The notes beneath the pieces are model-generated. The model had not been told where the DNA came from. It saw nothing but the letters and a program-made list of their open reading frames with translations, and ran no database searches. Shown in pieces: positions 63,639 to 64,000 of a DNA stretch of 64,000 nt. Every line of letters starts with the position of its first letter. The stretch's first letter is position 1. The stretch comes from Impatiens glandulifera (taxonomy: Eukaryota > Streptophyta > Magnoliopsida > Ericales > Balsaminaceae), in NCBI RefSeq assembly GCF_907164915.1, contig NC_061863.1:30723258-30787257 (forward strand), in the 5' to 3' direction. Made by a program: the position numbers and the translations under genes.

Positions 63639-63852
63639 TGTTGTATTTATGGTAGCACAATAAATATATTATTGACAAGAAATTTGATTACAATGAGAAT
63701 TTAATGCCTCTATTTATAGACTACATTGTGCTAAACATTAGGACCTGCTGAAGTTATAGGCTACATTAAGATAAACATAAGAAATCGTAATCCAATCAGA
63801 TTCATATAATGTAATGAAGTCTTAAAAAATATTATTTTATTTACTTCTAACA
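63639..63852 (-). repeat. LTR-like insert in intron 13
   Basis: On the minus strand it starts TGTTAGAAGTAAATAAAA and ends AAATACAACA, 214 bp, with a TATA-like CTATAAATAGAGGC and a downstream AATAA-rich part. Non-repetitive sequence follows to the right edge, with no readable pol domain. A second LTR, if any, lies beyond the window. It could be a copia LTR or a small TRIM-type element. Confidence 0.4.
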
Positions 63853-64000
63853 GTCTTACTCAAACCGAAGTTGGTGAACATCTCGAACATTGATTTGGAA
63901 TCAATCATAAATATTCATCATGAACAGGTCTTCAACCATGATGGCAAAGGGCGGATGCCTGCCTAATGTCTCAACAAGATGATACATTAGCATTCATAGT

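Overview
The window is AT-rich plant nuclear DNA, most likely from a eudicot. The evidence is short exons split by long AT-rich introns, plant-specific gene families, and a dense mix of plant transposons: Ty3 and Ty1 LTR elements, MULEs, PIF/Harbinger and pogo-type MITEs, and a tRNA-derived SINE. I cannot name the species. Only three host genes are clear. They are an NT-C2/coiled-coil protein (6703-10479, minus, 8 exons, 846 aa), a UBP20/21-type ubiquitin-specific protease (34874-36905, minus, 4 exons, 585 aa) and the first 13 exons of a very large protein that I read as the plant ZFYVE26 (spastizin)-like protein (50963-63379, plus, continuing off the right edge). All exon joins keep the reading frame. 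The three genes do not form a pathway; they are ordinary genes separated by transposon nests.

Layout. 1-2610: the 5' end of an unrecognised minus-strand gene, a tandem array carrying many AGCGAA...TTCGCT inverted motifs, and a 323-bp direct duplication related to the ends of a TIR element at 37.8-39.1 kb. 2611-6702: AT-rich, no gene. 6703-10479: NT-C2 gene with a MITE in its last intron. 11391-16620: decayed Ty3 element with a CATTT target duplication. 17612-18367: pogo-type element with a transposase remnant. 18.6-21.1 kb: minisatellites. 21108-25176: Ty1/copia element (minus) with a TCAAT target duplication. 25605-25730: an orphan first-exon candidate. 26285-27091: Harbinger-type MITE with TAA target duplication. 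30.74-32.78 kb: a 2-kb foldback built from an inverted minisatellite. 34081-34248: a long imperfect hairpin. 34874-36905: UBP gene. 37.82-39.06 kb: TIR element that has trapped an LTR and primer-binding site. 39-43.5 kb: minisatellites and the end of a second MULE-like element. 43551-50743: a 7.2-kb MULE with about 0.6-kb TIRs, a 9-bp target duplication (one mismatch), a broken mudrA-type transposase and a broken ULP-like (C48) peptidase gene, which matches the known Kaonashi-type MULEs. 50963-end: ZFYVE26-like gene, whose introns hold a MITE, a SINE nested in it and an LTR-like insert.

I found no new enzymatic system. The items most worth a second look are the MULE carrying the ULP-like gene, the inverted-minisatellite foldback, the MULE-like family with subterminal inverted-motif arrays, the LTR trapped in a TIR element and the 165-bp hairpin.
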